A stretch of 64,000 nt of DNA from Choristoneura fumiferana (Eukaryota; Arthropoda; Insecta; Lepidoptera; Tortricidae). The stretch spans positions 21,449,369 to 21,513,368 of the forward strand of contig NC_133473.1 of the NCBI RefSeq assembly GCF_025370935.1. The letters run 5' to 3'. Both the position numbers and the translations under genes were made by a program. Positions 1 to 9,324 of the stretch are shown here, one piece after another (position 1 is the first letter of the stretch; each line of letters starts with the position of its first letter). Under the pieces are notes generated by a model, which was not told the DNA's origin, made no database searches, and worked only from the letters and a program-made list of their open reading frames with translations.

Positions 1-5
1 TACAA

Positions 6-410
6 ATGAACGAGGTCGTTGATTCAGCACTTACCTATGACGCTTTATCTCTTGCCACGGCACTCGAAATTCTTACCTCGCGTTATCATAATAAGCGTTT
101 GTTGTCCGATCGCCACATTTCGCGTATTTTGAATCTACCACCATTGAGGAATCATAACGCATTAAGAACTAACATATTGAATCCTTTGCTCGAATCCACT
201 CAGGCATTGAAAAGTTTTGGATTACCAGTTGATGAATGGAGTTATCTTTTACTGCATATTGCATTAACAAAGTTGCCGTTGGAGTTAAAAACGCGTTTTG
301 AGCAAACATACGGTGGACTGAAAGAAAATTTACCAAGATTTGATGAACTAGTGGTTTTCTTGCAAAACGAATGTCATTTATTGACACAGCCAATTCATTT
401 GATTCAATGA
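6..410 (+). pseudogene. BEL Gag fragment (DUF1759-like), 5' end outside window
   Basis: This 134-codon stretch matches the Gag region seen in BEL/Pao polyproteins. It has the pattern of a helix with ALEILTSRYHNK, then HISRILNLPPLRN, then a DEWSYLLLHIALTKLP segment, which is typical of the capsid-like DUF1759 domain that assembles the particle around element RNA. The first ATG at 6 is probably an internal methionine, because the domain lacks its N-terminal part. The frame ends at 408-410, but the sequence continues as a good BEL frame from about 401 in another register (frame of position 452), so a single-base shift near 385-401, beside a TTT run, is the likely cause of the stop. Confidence 0.8.
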
Positions 411-666
411 CGAAACTATTGAATACATATAATATTAGTGACAATAATAATCGATTCGCAGAAAAACGGTGCGCATTCTGTTCAATGAATCATTCATGCA
501 AGATTGTTTTAAATTAAAAAAAGGCTCTCCTACTGACCGAAAGTCTTGGGTGCGAAATAACAATCTGTGTTTCAGATGTTTCGGTAATCACTCAGCGGTA
601 ATGTGCAAGCAATTTTCCCGTGTGCACGTTGCGGTAATGTTGGACATAATTATTTAATTTGTTCAT
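404..666 (+). pseudogene. BEL Gag zinc-knuckle region, broken in three places
   Basis: Three Cys/His knuckles can be read, each in a different register. The first (about 470-505) starts CAFC followed by a His. The second (about 570-612) reads CFRC then NH then a Cys. The third (621-662) is a clean CX2CX4HX4C, CARCGNVGHNYLIC. Such knuckles bind element RNA during packaging. One-base shifts separate them near 500, near 612-620 and near 655-667. The apparent 62-codon ORF at 469-657 starts at a chance ATG and runs out of frame over the third knuckle. The order and spacing agree with BEL Gag-Pol, in which two or three knuckles precede the protease. Confidence 0.75.
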
Positions 667-882
667 CGACATGAATCCGCAACGGAATGTGATTCAGTCT
701 CACAAGAGCAACCACTGCGGCGCACACAGTGCGGGGGCGTGCGCGCCGGCAACTGCGCGGTGCTGAGCGGCGCGGCGCAGGTGCCGGCGGCGGCGGCGGC
801 GGCGGCGGGCCCCGCTGCGCAGTGCCAGTGCGCGTGCTCTGTGCGCGAATTACCCGCACCAACTTGCGATAACTCTGAATAG
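667..882 (+). pseudogene. GC-rich, alanine-rich linker between Gag knuckles and protease
   Basis: An open frame runs from 667 to a TAG at 880-882 and is in register with the protease that follows. It begins HESATECDSVSQEQP and then becomes extremely GC-rich (about 715-850), with seven consecutive GCG codons giving an alanine run and several cysteines after it. The base composition is unlike the AT-rich element around it. This inter-domain segment is variable in BEL elements, so an expanded low-complexity linker is plausible, as is an inserted foreign piece. Two long frames on the opposite strand (650-893, proline-rich) are shadows of the same GC repeats. Confidence 0.55.
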
Positions 883-1392
883 CAACTAGTCACAAGTAGT
901 GTTTCAACGGATCCGGTATTAGCAGAAGATGTTATTTTACCTACAGTAATTGTAAATATTGTTTCAGCATGTGGTGAACTTGTTAAAGCACGGGCTTTGT
1001 TAGATTTAGGTTCACAAGTCTCAGTTGTTCGGAGTGATTTTGTTAATCTGTTGGGGCTGAAGAAACATTACTCTGTGACACCGTTGACAGGTATAGGTGG
1101 TACTCAATCAAAAGGTGGCAACCATATTGTCACAATTAATTTTCGGTCGGAACGTAATGTGAATACTTTTATGTCGGTAAACGCGGTTGTTTTAAAATTA
1201 CCTACCACGTATGTTGCGGCTCGGCTCGGTATTTCTAGCATGGTAGGTATTTCGGATAGCGGTTTCGGTCATATGTCCAGGGTGGACATTATATTCGGTT
1301 GTGATATTCTCGGTGAAATTATTGAAGGTAACAAGGTGACTTTGCGGCCCGGCGGTCCTTACGCTATTGATACTATGATTTTTTGCTCTCTT
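883..1392 (+). pseudogene. BEL aspartic protease (DUF1758-like)
   Basis: This region encodes the retroviral-type aspartic protease that cuts the polyprotein. The core reads ARALLDLGSQVSVV, with the catalytic Asp codon at 1003-1005. The residue after it is Leu, where Ser or Thr is usual (D-S/T-G), so the active site is slightly atypical. Frame and similarity extend upstream of 997 to at least 937 (LPTVIVNIV segment), and only the TAG at 880-882 separates it from the linker frame. Downstream the IIFGCDILGEI segment follows as expected. A shift in a T run near 1378-1388 moves the frame into the reverse transcriptase part. Confidence 0.8.
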
Positions 1393-1890
1393 TGGGCCAA
1401 TACGTGGTGATGAAAGCGGTACGTTACCTCGTAGTGTAGATTATTTTTCGGGTGTTTCTTTAGTAGAAGCGGTCGAACGATTTTGGAAGGCGGAGGAACC
1501 ACCATCTATGGGTTCGATAAAAGATCCAATGGATGTGATCTGTGAACAATTGTTTGTTAAATCGGTGACTCGCGGTTCGGACGGTAAATATATGGTTCGG
1601 TTACCTTTAGTTCCTGGTCACGCGACTATAGGTGATTCTAAGCAAATTGCTGTTCGTCGGTTAATGTGTTTAGAAAGGCGTATGAGTACTCAGCCTAAAT
1701 TTAAAGAAAAGTATGTTGAATTTATGCGTGAGTATATGAACCTCGGGCACATGCAGCCCTCGCAGTTTGATATTGACTCGGGCCAAGAACATTACATTCT
1801 TGCGCATCATGGAGTATTCAAAAATTCGGGCGATACTGAAAAGATACGTGTAGTTTTTGACGGCAGTGTAAAAACAACTAGTGGGTTAGC
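1388..1890 (+). pseudogene. BEL reverse transcriptase, N-terminal part
   Basis: The frame opens just after the protease break with GDESGTLPRSV and SLVEAVERFWKAEEPP, the FW motif that precedes the polymerase in BEL elements, then continues through YMVRLPL, RRLMCLERRM, GHMQPS and the KIRVVFDGSVKTTSGLA segment. The last is fingers-domain motif 1, normally followed directly by LND. Here LND falls in the next register, so loss of one T at about 1889 creates the TGA at 1892-1894. The ATG at 1508 is internal and not a true start. Confidence 0.85.
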
Positions 1891-2500
1891 TTGAACGATT
1901 GTTTATTTTCTGGAGAGAAACTACAAAATGATATAACTAAAATTATTTTAAATTTTCGGGTTCCACTGTTTGTGTTTACAACTGACGTGAAAATGATGTT
2001 TAGGATGACTTGGATCCACCCCGAGGATCGAAAATATCAATTGATTCTTTGGAGATGGAATCGCTCGGAACCGATTCGTATTTTTGAACTGACTACAAAT
2101 ACGTATGGGTTAAAATCAAGTCCCTATGTGGCAATTCGTAGTCTTCATCAGTTGGCAGTTGATGAGCAGGAACGATATCCAAGAGCGGCAAAGATTTTGT
2201 TAGCAAATTCATATGTTGATGATATTAATGGAGGTGCAGATTCTATTCAAGAAACTCGAGAGATCATGAATGAGCTGATACAGCTTATGAAAACTGCTGG
2301 TTACGAATTAAGAAAATGGGCATCAAATGAACCTTGCTTGATATCTGACTTTCCAAAAGATCATTGCGAAACTCCTCGTTCTTTTGACGATGATACGGAT
2401 TCTACTTTTATCAAGGTGCTAGGCATCCAATGGAACCCTTCAACAGATAGTTTCACTTACAGGATTAACTTACCGTCTGAACAATCAAAGTCACTCGACG
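1891..2500 (+). pseudogene. BEL reverse transcriptase catalytic core (YVDD)
   Basis: This is the palm of the polymerase that copies element RNA into DNA. Motif A is TTDVKMMFRM, with the first catalytic Asp about 32 residues in. The ILWR motif follows, then YGLKSSPYVAIRSL (motif B), and the YVDD box is encoded at 2212-2223 with both Asp residues intact. The K-LGIQWNP segment near 2415-2440 is the usual connection. The fragment starts at LND (the apparent start codon at 1891 is TTG) and leaves frame near 2494-2500 in a TTTT run; the next piece resumes with LSSLAKLFDPMGW in another register. Confidence 0.9.
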
Positions 2501-4290
2501 TAGCATTTTGTCGTCTTTGGCGAAATTATTTGATCCAATGGGATGGATTTGTGCTGTGGTGTTTCGGATTAAATTACTTTTACAGGAATTATTGAGTGAC
2601 GGAGCTAAACATGTTGAATGGGACACACCTGCACCCAAAAATTTAGTTACGAAATGGAAGGCCATAATTTCAGATTTGCCGAATTTAAAGAACGTTTCGA
2701 TACCACGTTGCTTAAAATCTAATAATGAAAAAATGTTCTCTTTACATGGTTTTTGTGATGGGTCGTCCTGCGGATATGCAGCTGCGGTATATTTACGATC
2801 GGAAAATGATGATGGAGGAGTTATGGTTCGCTTGGTTACAGCTAAATCTCGTGTTGCTCCACTTAAAACTAAGTTGACTATACCGCAACTGGAGTTAAAT
2901 GGTGCTGTCTTGCTTGTTAACTTGTTATCACATGTGTACAGATATTTGAGCGAGTTATCATTTGTATTTTCGGACGTTATTGGATGGTGTGACAGCACTA
3001 TCGTTTTAGCTTGGTTGCACGTTCCTCCTCATAAATTGGAAGTTTTTCAAGGCAATAGAGTATCACAAATTAAAGATAAAAAATTGCCTATGGTTTGGAG
3101 ACACGTGCCAGGGGATTTAAATTGTGCAGATGTAGCTTCACGAGGATGTTCTGCAGCTCAGCTACTGGAGCATCAACTTTGGTGGGGCCCAGAGTGGTTA
3201 CGCCAGGCTCGTGAATTGTGGCCTCATGATAAAAAAACGGAAATATCTACTGTATTACCGGGAATACGGTCAAAATCCATCAATGTTACGATTTCCGAAA
3301 AAGGATTTGATTTATTAAGTCGTTACAGTTCATTCGTAAAACTAATAAACGTAACGATTTATGTTTACCGTTTTATAAATGCTTGTCGAAAGCGGACTAA
3401 TGTCAACAAAAATCCTGTCTTGGAACGTCGTATGGTTGTTATTAATTTAATAAGTATGGTTCAAAGAATACATTTTGATAACTATATTGCAGATTTGACC
3501 GCAGGAAAACCTATTCGAGATTCCTTAAAAAAACTGAACTTATTTTTAGACAACGGATTGATTCGCGTAGGTGGGCGTTTATGTCATTCGGATTTGCCCT
3601 ATACGGCGCGCCATCCCATTCTGCTTCCCGCTAAAAATAAGTTTACAGTATTATTGGTTGAACATTACCATAGAATATTCTGTCATGTAGGAGCCAATAC
3701 GCTGGCAGCAATTTTGTCTCGTAATTACTGGATATTAAACATGCGATATTTAACTAAGAGCGTAACATTTAAATGTGTGACATGTTTTAAAGCTAATCCA
3801 CGGCAACATCAACCATTTATGGCTGACTTGCCAGCTGACCGTGTTCGATCTTCACGTGCTTTTGAAGGAGTTGGGACAGATTTTGCGGGACCCATTCTCA
3901 TTAAAAGCAGTGTTTTGAGAGGTGCTCGGATTCAAAAATGCTATTTGTGTATTTTCGTGTGTTTGGCTACAAAGGCGGTACATTTAGAGGTAGTTTCGGA
4001 ACTTTCAGTAGAAGGATTTGTGGCAACTTTATCTAGATTTGTCTCTCGAAGAGGTCTTCCATCCTTGATTCGCTCTGATTGCGGAACTAACTTTGTTGGG
4101 ACAAACAAGTATTTGAAGGAGTTGTACATATTTTTAAGGGATAATCATTCTGAAATAGAACGTCAATCGTCGCAAAGTAATATAACCTGGTTGTTTAACC
4201 CTCCCAGCAGCCCTAACATGGGAGGATTATTTGAAGCGGCCGTTAAGTCAGCAAAGACCCATATGCATCGTGTACTCGGGGAAGACGACT
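2496..4290 (+). pseudogene. BEL RNase H and integrase
   Basis: This is the longest intact stretch, with 599 codons open from an internal ATG at 2508. RNase H occupies about residues 75-235 and has the expected acidic set: D84 in FCDGSS, E129 in PQLELNG, D162 in WCDST and D208 in NCADVASRG. Integrase follows. A HHCC-type zinc site uses the His cluster at 386-393 and C423/C426. The catalytic DDE is D458 (GTDFAGP), D524 (IRSDCGTNFVG) and E576 (GGLFEAAVKSAK). Together they remove the RNA strand and insert the cDNA. All key residues are present, which suggests recent activity. The ORF stops at 4305-4307 because of a one-base shift near 4285; the true frame reads on as LTFEELS. Confidence 0.92.
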
Positions 4291-4777
4291 CACCTTTGAG
4301 GAGCTGAGTACATTCTTCACCAAAGTAGAGGCTGTCATGAATTCCAGGCCGCTTTGTCCTCAGAGTTCGGACCCAGCTGATTTGGAAATTCTAACACCCG
4401 GTCATTTTTTAATCGGTCAACCTCTTGTATCATTGCCAGAATATCCATTTGAAGAAACAAATTTTAATCGGTTATCGCGTTTTCAACAAATTCAAAAAAT
4501 GTCTCAACATTTTTGGTCTCGTTGGCGAAATGAATACCTGCATACGTTACAACAACGTCCTAAATGGACTTCACGTTTGTCTGCTCCTAAAGTCAACGAT
4601 TTAGTCTTAATAAAAGAAGATAATTACCCTCCTTTGCAATGGAAACGTGGTCGGATTATAAAACTATTGCCTGGACAGGACGGAACAGTTCGAGTAGTCG
4701 AGCTCAAAACTCAAAACGGTACATTACTTAGGCCGGTATCAAAATTGTGTATTTTGCCTTTAGATGGTGACTGTTAA
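4286..4777 (+). pseudogene. BEL integrase C-terminal region (DUF5641-like)
   Basis: The register after the break near 4285 gives the helix LTFEELSTFFTKVEA and NSRPLCPQSSDP, which belong to the end of the integrase core in BEL elements. It continues as LTPGHFLIGQPL, FWSRWRNEYLHTLQQRPKW and LVLIKEDNYPPLQWKRGRI to the stop at 4775-4777. This GHFLIG / FW.RW..EYL / DLVLI / WKRGRI series is the DUF5641-like tail found at the end of Pao and BEL Pol proteins, thought to help bind DNA or chromatin. The ATG at 4337 is internal. The polypurine tract starts 21 bases downstream, as expected for the end of Pol. Confidence 0.88.
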
Positions 4778-4797
4778 CTAATGCTCGGCTTGGTTCT

Positions 4798-4807
4798 GGG
4801 GGGGAAA
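4798..4807 (+). promoter_or_regulatory. Polypurine tract of the BEL element
   Basis: Seven G followed by three A sit directly before the TGTG that opens the LTR. This is the usual site where RNase H leaves the primer for plus-strand synthesis. Confidence 0.75.
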
Positions 4808-4809
4808 TA

Positions 4810-5126
4810 TGTGCAAGTATTTTGGATGGCGAACAATTTTTTGATTTGCATCCTCTTTGCTGTCGGTGGCTGATTGGCGCAAGTCCTTTGCCGCGCGCCT
4901 TCGATCGTAAAAAAAGGCGGCAGTCAGCCAGACTTCAAAAAAACTCTCGGCGGATATATATTATTGCGGTTGTGCTCAGTTTTGTAAAATAAATATTAAT
5001 TGTGATTGTAGACATTGTAAATAGTTTTGTGTGTAAATAATAACAAACTTTATACGCCTAAAAACTAGCTAGTGAAGTGGCGGTGCGGACTATTGCGGCT
5101 TTACGGACTTTAGCGAGCGTCATACA
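4810..5126 (+). repeat. 3' LTR of the BEL element
   Basis: I place the LTR from TGTGCAAG, immediately after the polypurine tract, to GTCATACA, giving TG...CA ends and 317 bp. Inside are a TATA-like stretch (TATATAT, 4955-4961), an arthropod initiator TCAGT at 4976-4980 about 23 bases on, and the poly(A) signal AATAAA at 4988-4993. The other LTR lies outside the window, so the right boundary rests only on the TG/CA rule and could be off by a few bases. The flanking base string is TCGAA; the matching target duplication cannot be checked. Confidence 0.65.
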
Positions 5127-5344
5127 TCGAAGTCGGTTTCATTGAGGTATGTTTTTCATGAATTGTTCTCTAGACATAATGCTGCACAGAAGAGCAAATA
5201 AGCCACGGCCTTGGTAGCAGTCACTATTCGAAGGTTTATTAAACAACATAAGACAACAATTATAATTAAGTACAAATATTTATTTTGGAGAAATGACTTT
5301 CTGCAAAAATAAATCCGGCGCATTCTTCTTGGCAATGATGGTCT

Positions 5345-5510
5345 ATCGAAAATACAAACTGAGACATGGATGCACAGAAAAACCAGAAAAAGAGACCAGC
5401 GCTGGAATTCGAACCCAGGTCCTCAGCAATCCGTGCTGCGTGCTATAATCCCTACACCACCGCTGGACAGGAATCTAGACACGAATTTTTCCTATGCATA
5501 CATATCTCTT
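5345..5510 (-). mobile_element. SINE family A, copy 1
   Basis: A tRNA-derived SINE read on the - strand. The pol III B box GGTTCGAATTCC lies at about 5405-5417 and the A box in GGTGGTGTAGGG is upstream of it on the same strand. The element body ends in a tail similar to TCAGTTTGTATTTTCGATA at the left edge. Close relatives occur at 6851, 10735, 43585 and, in the other orientation, 52578. Confidence 0.7.
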
Positions 5511-5512
5511 AC

Positions 5513-5590
5513 ATAATCGACTTAGTCCCAAAGAAAGAATAACTTGTGTTATGCATGGGTACTAGGTAACTAATAATACTTAAATATTAA
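5513..5590 (-). mobile_element. SINE family B, 3' tail fragment
   Basis: The bases GACTTAGTCCCAAAG and TGGGTACTAGGTAAC match the 3' half of the SINE-B copies at 10316, 32280 and 53821. The tRNA-like head is missing. It abuts SINE-A copy 1, so one may have inserted beside or into the other. Confidence 0.5.
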
Positions 5591-5817
5591 GATACTTTTT
5601 CTCAAAAATGACCGTAAAAGTCTACATTATTCCTTACGTATTAGAAGGCCAAGTGCAAAAGATTGCAGGAGCGCTAGCTCGACAATAATTTGTCGAGTGT
5701 CAACTTTTAAAAAGTGAAAACGGCCATGAAAATATTGGCACAAGTCGCATACAGCCAACTCAAATGACTGCTATCAGTTATTTTGTTGGAACTCCAGATT
5801 TTTTTATTGGATCTGAA

Positions 5818-5861
5818 ACAAGCTCAAAGTCAAAATAAAGATATATTGACTTTGAGCTTGT
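5818..5861. repeat. Perfect 16-bp hairpin
   Basis: ACAAGCTCAAAGTCAA at 5818-5833 is followed, after a 12-base loop, by its exact reverse complement at 5846-5861. It is not beside an ORF, so it is more likely a fold-back repeat remnant than a terminator. Confidence 0.6.
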
Positions 5862-6082
5862 GGTGTTTTCGGTGAAAAAATACACCTGCTGTTTTTTTAA
5901 TGAATAAAAGCATGAAAAAATTTATTTGAATAAAATTAAATGTCACAATGAGAAAAGGTTTATTCTAATTTAGTTTTTTTCATTTACCATTTTTGAGAAA
6001 AGCTTTATATTAGTCTCGGCTGAAATAGCAATAACTGGCTTCGTATTAGTTAAACGGACTCGCAAGCTCGTCCGTTTAATTC

Positions 6083-6150
6083 TCATACTCGGCCAGCAAT
6101 TGCCTACTTCCTCAGACCACGACAATAATCTACTATTATATTATATTGTA
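6083..6150 (+). repeat. Dispersed repeat, CTCGGCC-AGCAATTGCC type
   Basis: The stretch ACTCGGCCAGCAATTGCCTA followed by CAATAATCTACTA resembles 49125-49185 (ACTCGGCCGGCAATCCCCTA). Two similar copies in one window show it is a repeat; I cannot name the family. Confidence 0.4.
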
Positions 6151-6188
6151 ATGCTGCAATAACCTAACCTAACCAACGAAAAGTTGGA

Positions 6189-6394
6189 AAACCCCCGACT
6201 TTGTCACTTCAAAGTTCAATATCTCAAAAACGGCTGAACCTATTTTGATGAAAGATATCTACGAACCATCGCTATAAAATCTGCTTTAAATCGGTCCACC
6301 CGTTTAAGAGCTACGGTGACACAGCCAGACAGGCAGACAGACACACATAGCGGTCAAACTTATAACACCCCTCTTTTTGCGCTGGAGGTTAAAA
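6189..6394 (+). repeat. Dispersed repeat family P (CCCCCGAC ... TTGCGCTGG), copy 1
   Basis: It starts AACCCCCGACTTTGTCACTT, contains TTCAATATCTCAAAAACGG and ACCCGTTTAAGAGCTACGG, then CAGACAGGCAGACAGACA and TTATAACACCCCTC. Inverted relatives are at 9143, 27785 and 43262. The family is common in moth and butterfly DNA by my recollection; the class is unknown. No coding frame is kept. Confidence 0.6.
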
Positions 6395-6850
6395 AATATA
6401 TGATAAAGCTAAATCAACTGAATTAACTTTGATGGATATATAAATCCTTAGACGTATTAGAAGTACCTAAATCTATAAATTGTGTCTGGCGCTCTGTCCA
6501 TGAAAGCAAACCAAGGTGTCAAGCTAAGTGCTTCCGAAAAATCGTTTCCGAAACAAGCTTTCGAGGTCGTACAAATACAACTCCACTAATAAGAAAACGG
6601 TAATCCATCAAGGGCTGTGGTTTTTTGGCTCTGAAAACAGTACGAGAATAAGACGTGTTTTGTTTGCGAATCGGTAAATCGCTCTGGTTTGTGTGAAGGA
6701 TTTGTTTCTAATTTTACTCTTAATTTCATAGTTGTAATGATCATTAAAAATGATATGTTTAATCTGAAACACCATGTTTTATGGAAAAAGAGCTTAGTAG
6801 GTACACCAACCCGTTGCTAATATTTGTCTTCGAAACATAGAGGTCAAGAA
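6395..6850. other. No recognisable feature
   Basis: AT-rich DNA. I see no coding frame, no inverted repeat of note and no match to the other repeats in the window. Confidence 0.5.
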
Positions 6851-7168
6851 TATTGAAAATACAAACTGAAACATAGATGCACATTAAAACCAGAAAAAGT
6901 GACCAGCGCTGGGAATCGAACCCAGGTCCTCAGCATACCGTGCTGTGTGCTATACCTCTACACCACCACTGGACAGGAGTACAGACACAAATTTTCCTAC
7001 GCACCACATATCTCAGCTTGTTTGTTTTCTTATTTAGTCACTCAAGCAACGACACTAACGACATCTATGTTGTAGCCCCCATCGAGAAACTTTCAACACT
7101 CCATTGGAACTAACCGCTCACCCGGACAAGAGATGTCGCTATTAAGCAAACAAATTAAGATTGGTTTT
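6851..7168 (-). mobile_element. SINE family A, copy 2, with the long upstream segment
   Basis: The tRNA-like part has its B box on the - strand at 6913-6922 (GGTTCGATTC) and a GGTGGTGTAGAGG A box. To the right, which is 5' on the element strand, a further 150 bases (CGACATCTATGTTG, GAACTAACCGCTCACCCGG, ACAAGAGATGTCGCT) are shared with the copies at 43585 and 52578. The conserved unit is therefore longer than the tRNA-derived body alone. Confidence 0.7.
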
Positions 7169-7446
7169 TGGAGTCTTTCAAATCCAAAATAAAAAAAATA
7201 CAAAAGACCCATCTTAGAACAAAAATCTCTGTGCTCGAGAATTATGTATAGCCAACAATGAGAAAAGGACTAAGTTGGTATAGCAATTAAATATGAATCT
7301 TGGGCTTCGAAACAAGGGGCCAGGAACACTTTGGTGAGCTAGAAAATAAGGAAAGCTGACTTTAGAAATGAAAACCTATTATTTTTTACTACGAGTAGCA
7401 CAACGTTCCAGATGAAACCTTAGCCTCTGAAACTTCTTATTTTCTA

Positions 7447-8133
7447 ACAGCCTTATTCATAAAAAATCCTTAATTGAGGTTTGATCGGTCTGTTACTTAG
7501 CAGACTGATTAAGCTTGTTAGACGGTTGTCAAGAAGTATGATTCATAAACACTTGCTAGCAGTCTGCTAGTTGTTGAGCCGCTGATAGACTGATTAGACT
7601 CGTTATGTTGGCCACCTTGACAAATCAAAGACAAAAAATGGCCTAATCGATAATTAAAAAAAAAAAGTTGACACAGTGACAGCAAATTAGCAGGAAAAAA
7701 ATAAAAAGCGAGAAGTTTTTTCCCGCCATTTCCGATCCGCATGTTTATGTTGTGCAAAAATCCATAATTGTGTTAATCATCCTATTTTTTTTTTCATACT
7801 TATTGTTAATTTATTGCTGCTAATTTAGAGGATTTTTAAATACAAATTCCTGAAAATATTTTTTCCTGGTTTTTTTTTTAATCTTTGCGTAACTTCACCC
7901 TTCACTAAAATATCTTCGGTATGGTTTTTTGCTCTTGTCAAAGTCAGCTGTTCATACTTGTGGCGGCCATTTTGTGACTTAGCAGGGACATAAAGGAGGG
8001 TCTACGGTCCTCTAACTTTAGCAGAGCCTTGATCGACTGATTAGCGCTAACAGACGTATATGAATCATGTTTTTTAGCATCGGGCCTTCAAGGAGCCTTC
8101 AAGGAGGCTCTAACTTTTTATGAATAAGGCTGT
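7447..8133. mobile_element. Non-autonomous TIR DNA transposon, about 690 bp
   Basis: CAGCCTTATTCATAAAAA at the left is repeated exactly in reverse complement at 8115-8132; the match spans 22 bp counting from 7444 and ending at 8136. With ACAGCC...GGCTGT as ends, a TA lies on both sides (7445-7446 and 8134-8135), which fits a Tc1/mariner-type duplication; a TAA/TTA duplication (Harbinger type) is also possible because the flanks are palindromic. Sub-terminal repeats such as GACTGATTA and TGATTCATAA recur inside. There is no transposase frame. Confidence 0.75.
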
Positions 8134-8317
8134 TAGTGTTTATCTTGCATAAAACAAAGCTAACGAGACATGATATTATTCATTTTTGTCTGATACGTCA
8201 TTATTACTATCTCGCTCCTTTCTTGTCTCACGACATAATTTATCTCGTCTCGTTCGCTTTGCTAAAAATGTATTTAAAATGTCTTAGAAGGTGTCAATTT
8301 CATCTAGGTCATTGACT

Positions 8318-8675
8318 GAAGCTCAAAAGTCCAGGCTCAAGGTTTGCCAACGAGCAATGGAGCGCAGTATTCTGGGTGTTCGAAGAACTGATCGAATCAG
8401 AAACACGGCACTGCGCTCCAAAACCCGTAACCGATGTGGGTGTCAAGACCGCTAAGCTGAAGTGAGACTGGGCTGGACTTGTCTGCCGTATGCATCCAGA
8501 ACGATGGTCACGAATCGTTACCGAATGGGTTCCGAAGGATGGTCAAAGGAGCAGAGGCAGACCCAAGAGGAGATGGCGGGACGACCTGAGCGCTTCTCAG
8601 CTCGATTGGCAGGTTCATGCTCATGACAAAGGGGCCTTTGCCCAGCAGTGGGACATATTACAGGCTACATAAAAA
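8318..8675 (+). pseudogene. RTE-type LINE reverse transcriptase, C-terminal fragment
   Basis: The reading frames give CQRAMERSILGVRRTDRIRN, then KTAKLK-stop-DWAGLVCRMHPERW, then GRPKRRWRDDL and AQQW. This order (RAMER / DRIRN / LKW.WAGH / GRP..RW.DD / W) is the C-terminal signature of RTE-clade LINEs. A frame change near 8428 and a TGA in place of the Trp of LKW show that it is dead. The fragment starts abruptly, as expected for 5' truncation, and ends at ACATAAAAAAA. Confidence 0.75.
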
Positions 8676-8679
8676 AAGG

Positions 8680-9140
8680 TATCTATTTATGTCTATTCAC
8701 CTAAAAGCATCCGCTGGTAGTATGTAAATATATCGAGATCACTTAATACCTACATGATATGCTTTCTGAAGTCTGGAAAAATTTGAAATATCGGTTCATT
8801 CCTGGAATTGAAAGCTAATAAGTACATTTTATGATTGAAGAAGCGTTTGAGTTATGCTTGGCTTTCCTTGAATTTTGCGATATTGCACTATTATTCTCTT
8901 TCTAGTTTTTAGGATTCAGTTTGCAAAATCCAGACTGTATTTACAATTTAAGTTTACCATTTGATACCTAATCATGGAATACATAATATCCTTGACCACA
9001 ATGCAAGATTTTCATTAAAATTTATCAATTAGGTTATACAGAAAGTTTAATAAGTTTGTGTTAAAATAAAAAACATTTTTAAAACAAGTATTTTTTTGTG
9101 ACTGTACTTGCACTGTCATCCTATTTAATATACCATATTT
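8680..9140. other. No recognisable feature
   Basis: AT-rich intergenic or intronic DNA. No frame, repeat match or clear hairpin was found. Confidence 0.5.
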
Positions 9141-9142
9141 CA

Positions 9143-9305
9143 AGTCAAAGTGGACGGATGCGCCGATTTCGATGCGGTTTTATTAACGTGAAAGTGTTTT
9201 TTTTTGAGGTGGTTCTTACCTATGTTTCATTAAAATCGGTTTAGTTGTTTTTGAGATATTGAACTTCGAAATGATAATGTCGGGGGGGTTTCTAACTCGA
9301 TTAAA
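9143..9305 (-). repeat. Dispersed repeat family P, copy 2 (inverted)
   Basis: On the - strand it reads CCCCCCGACATTATC, TTCGAAGTTCAATATCTCAAAAAC and ATTTTAATGAAACATAGG, matching the first half of the 6189 copy. The half with GACAGACAGAC is missing. Confidence 0.5.
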
Positions 9306-9324
9306 TTAAACAGAATTTATTCAG

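Larger units (their letters stand above)
1..5126 (+). mobile_element. BEL/Pao LTR retrotransposon, 3' part with 3' LTR
   Basis: The domain order Gag (DUF1759-like), zinc knuckles, aspartic protease (DUF1758-like), reverse transcriptase with YVDD, RNase H, integrase with zinc site and DDE residues, DUF5641-like tail, polypurine tract, LTR is the standard BEL/Pao (Semotivirus) plan. The element enters from the left edge, so the 5' LTR, primer binding site and Gag start are not visible. No envelope-like ORF follows integrase. The coding region is split by about eight one-base frame changes and one in-frame TAG. Most breaks fall in or beside runs of T or A, so assembly error and true decay are both possible. 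The family assignment is firm; activity cannot be judged. Confidence 0.93.

Noticed and set aside
469..657. 62-codon ORF as an independent gene
   Set aside because: It starts at a chance ATG and ends out of frame over the third zinc knuckle of the BEL Gag.
650..893. Proline/arginine-rich and alanine-rich - strand ORFs
   Set aside because: They are shadows of the GC-rich linker; GC-rich codon repeats leave all frames open.
2465..2998. 177-codon - strand ORF opposite the BEL RNase H
   Set aside because: It lies wholly opposite a well-supported Pol frame and has no family motif.
6161..6174. AACCTAACCTAACC as telomeric (TTAGG)n repeat
   Set aside because: Only two and a half units, inside ordinary repeat-rich DNA.
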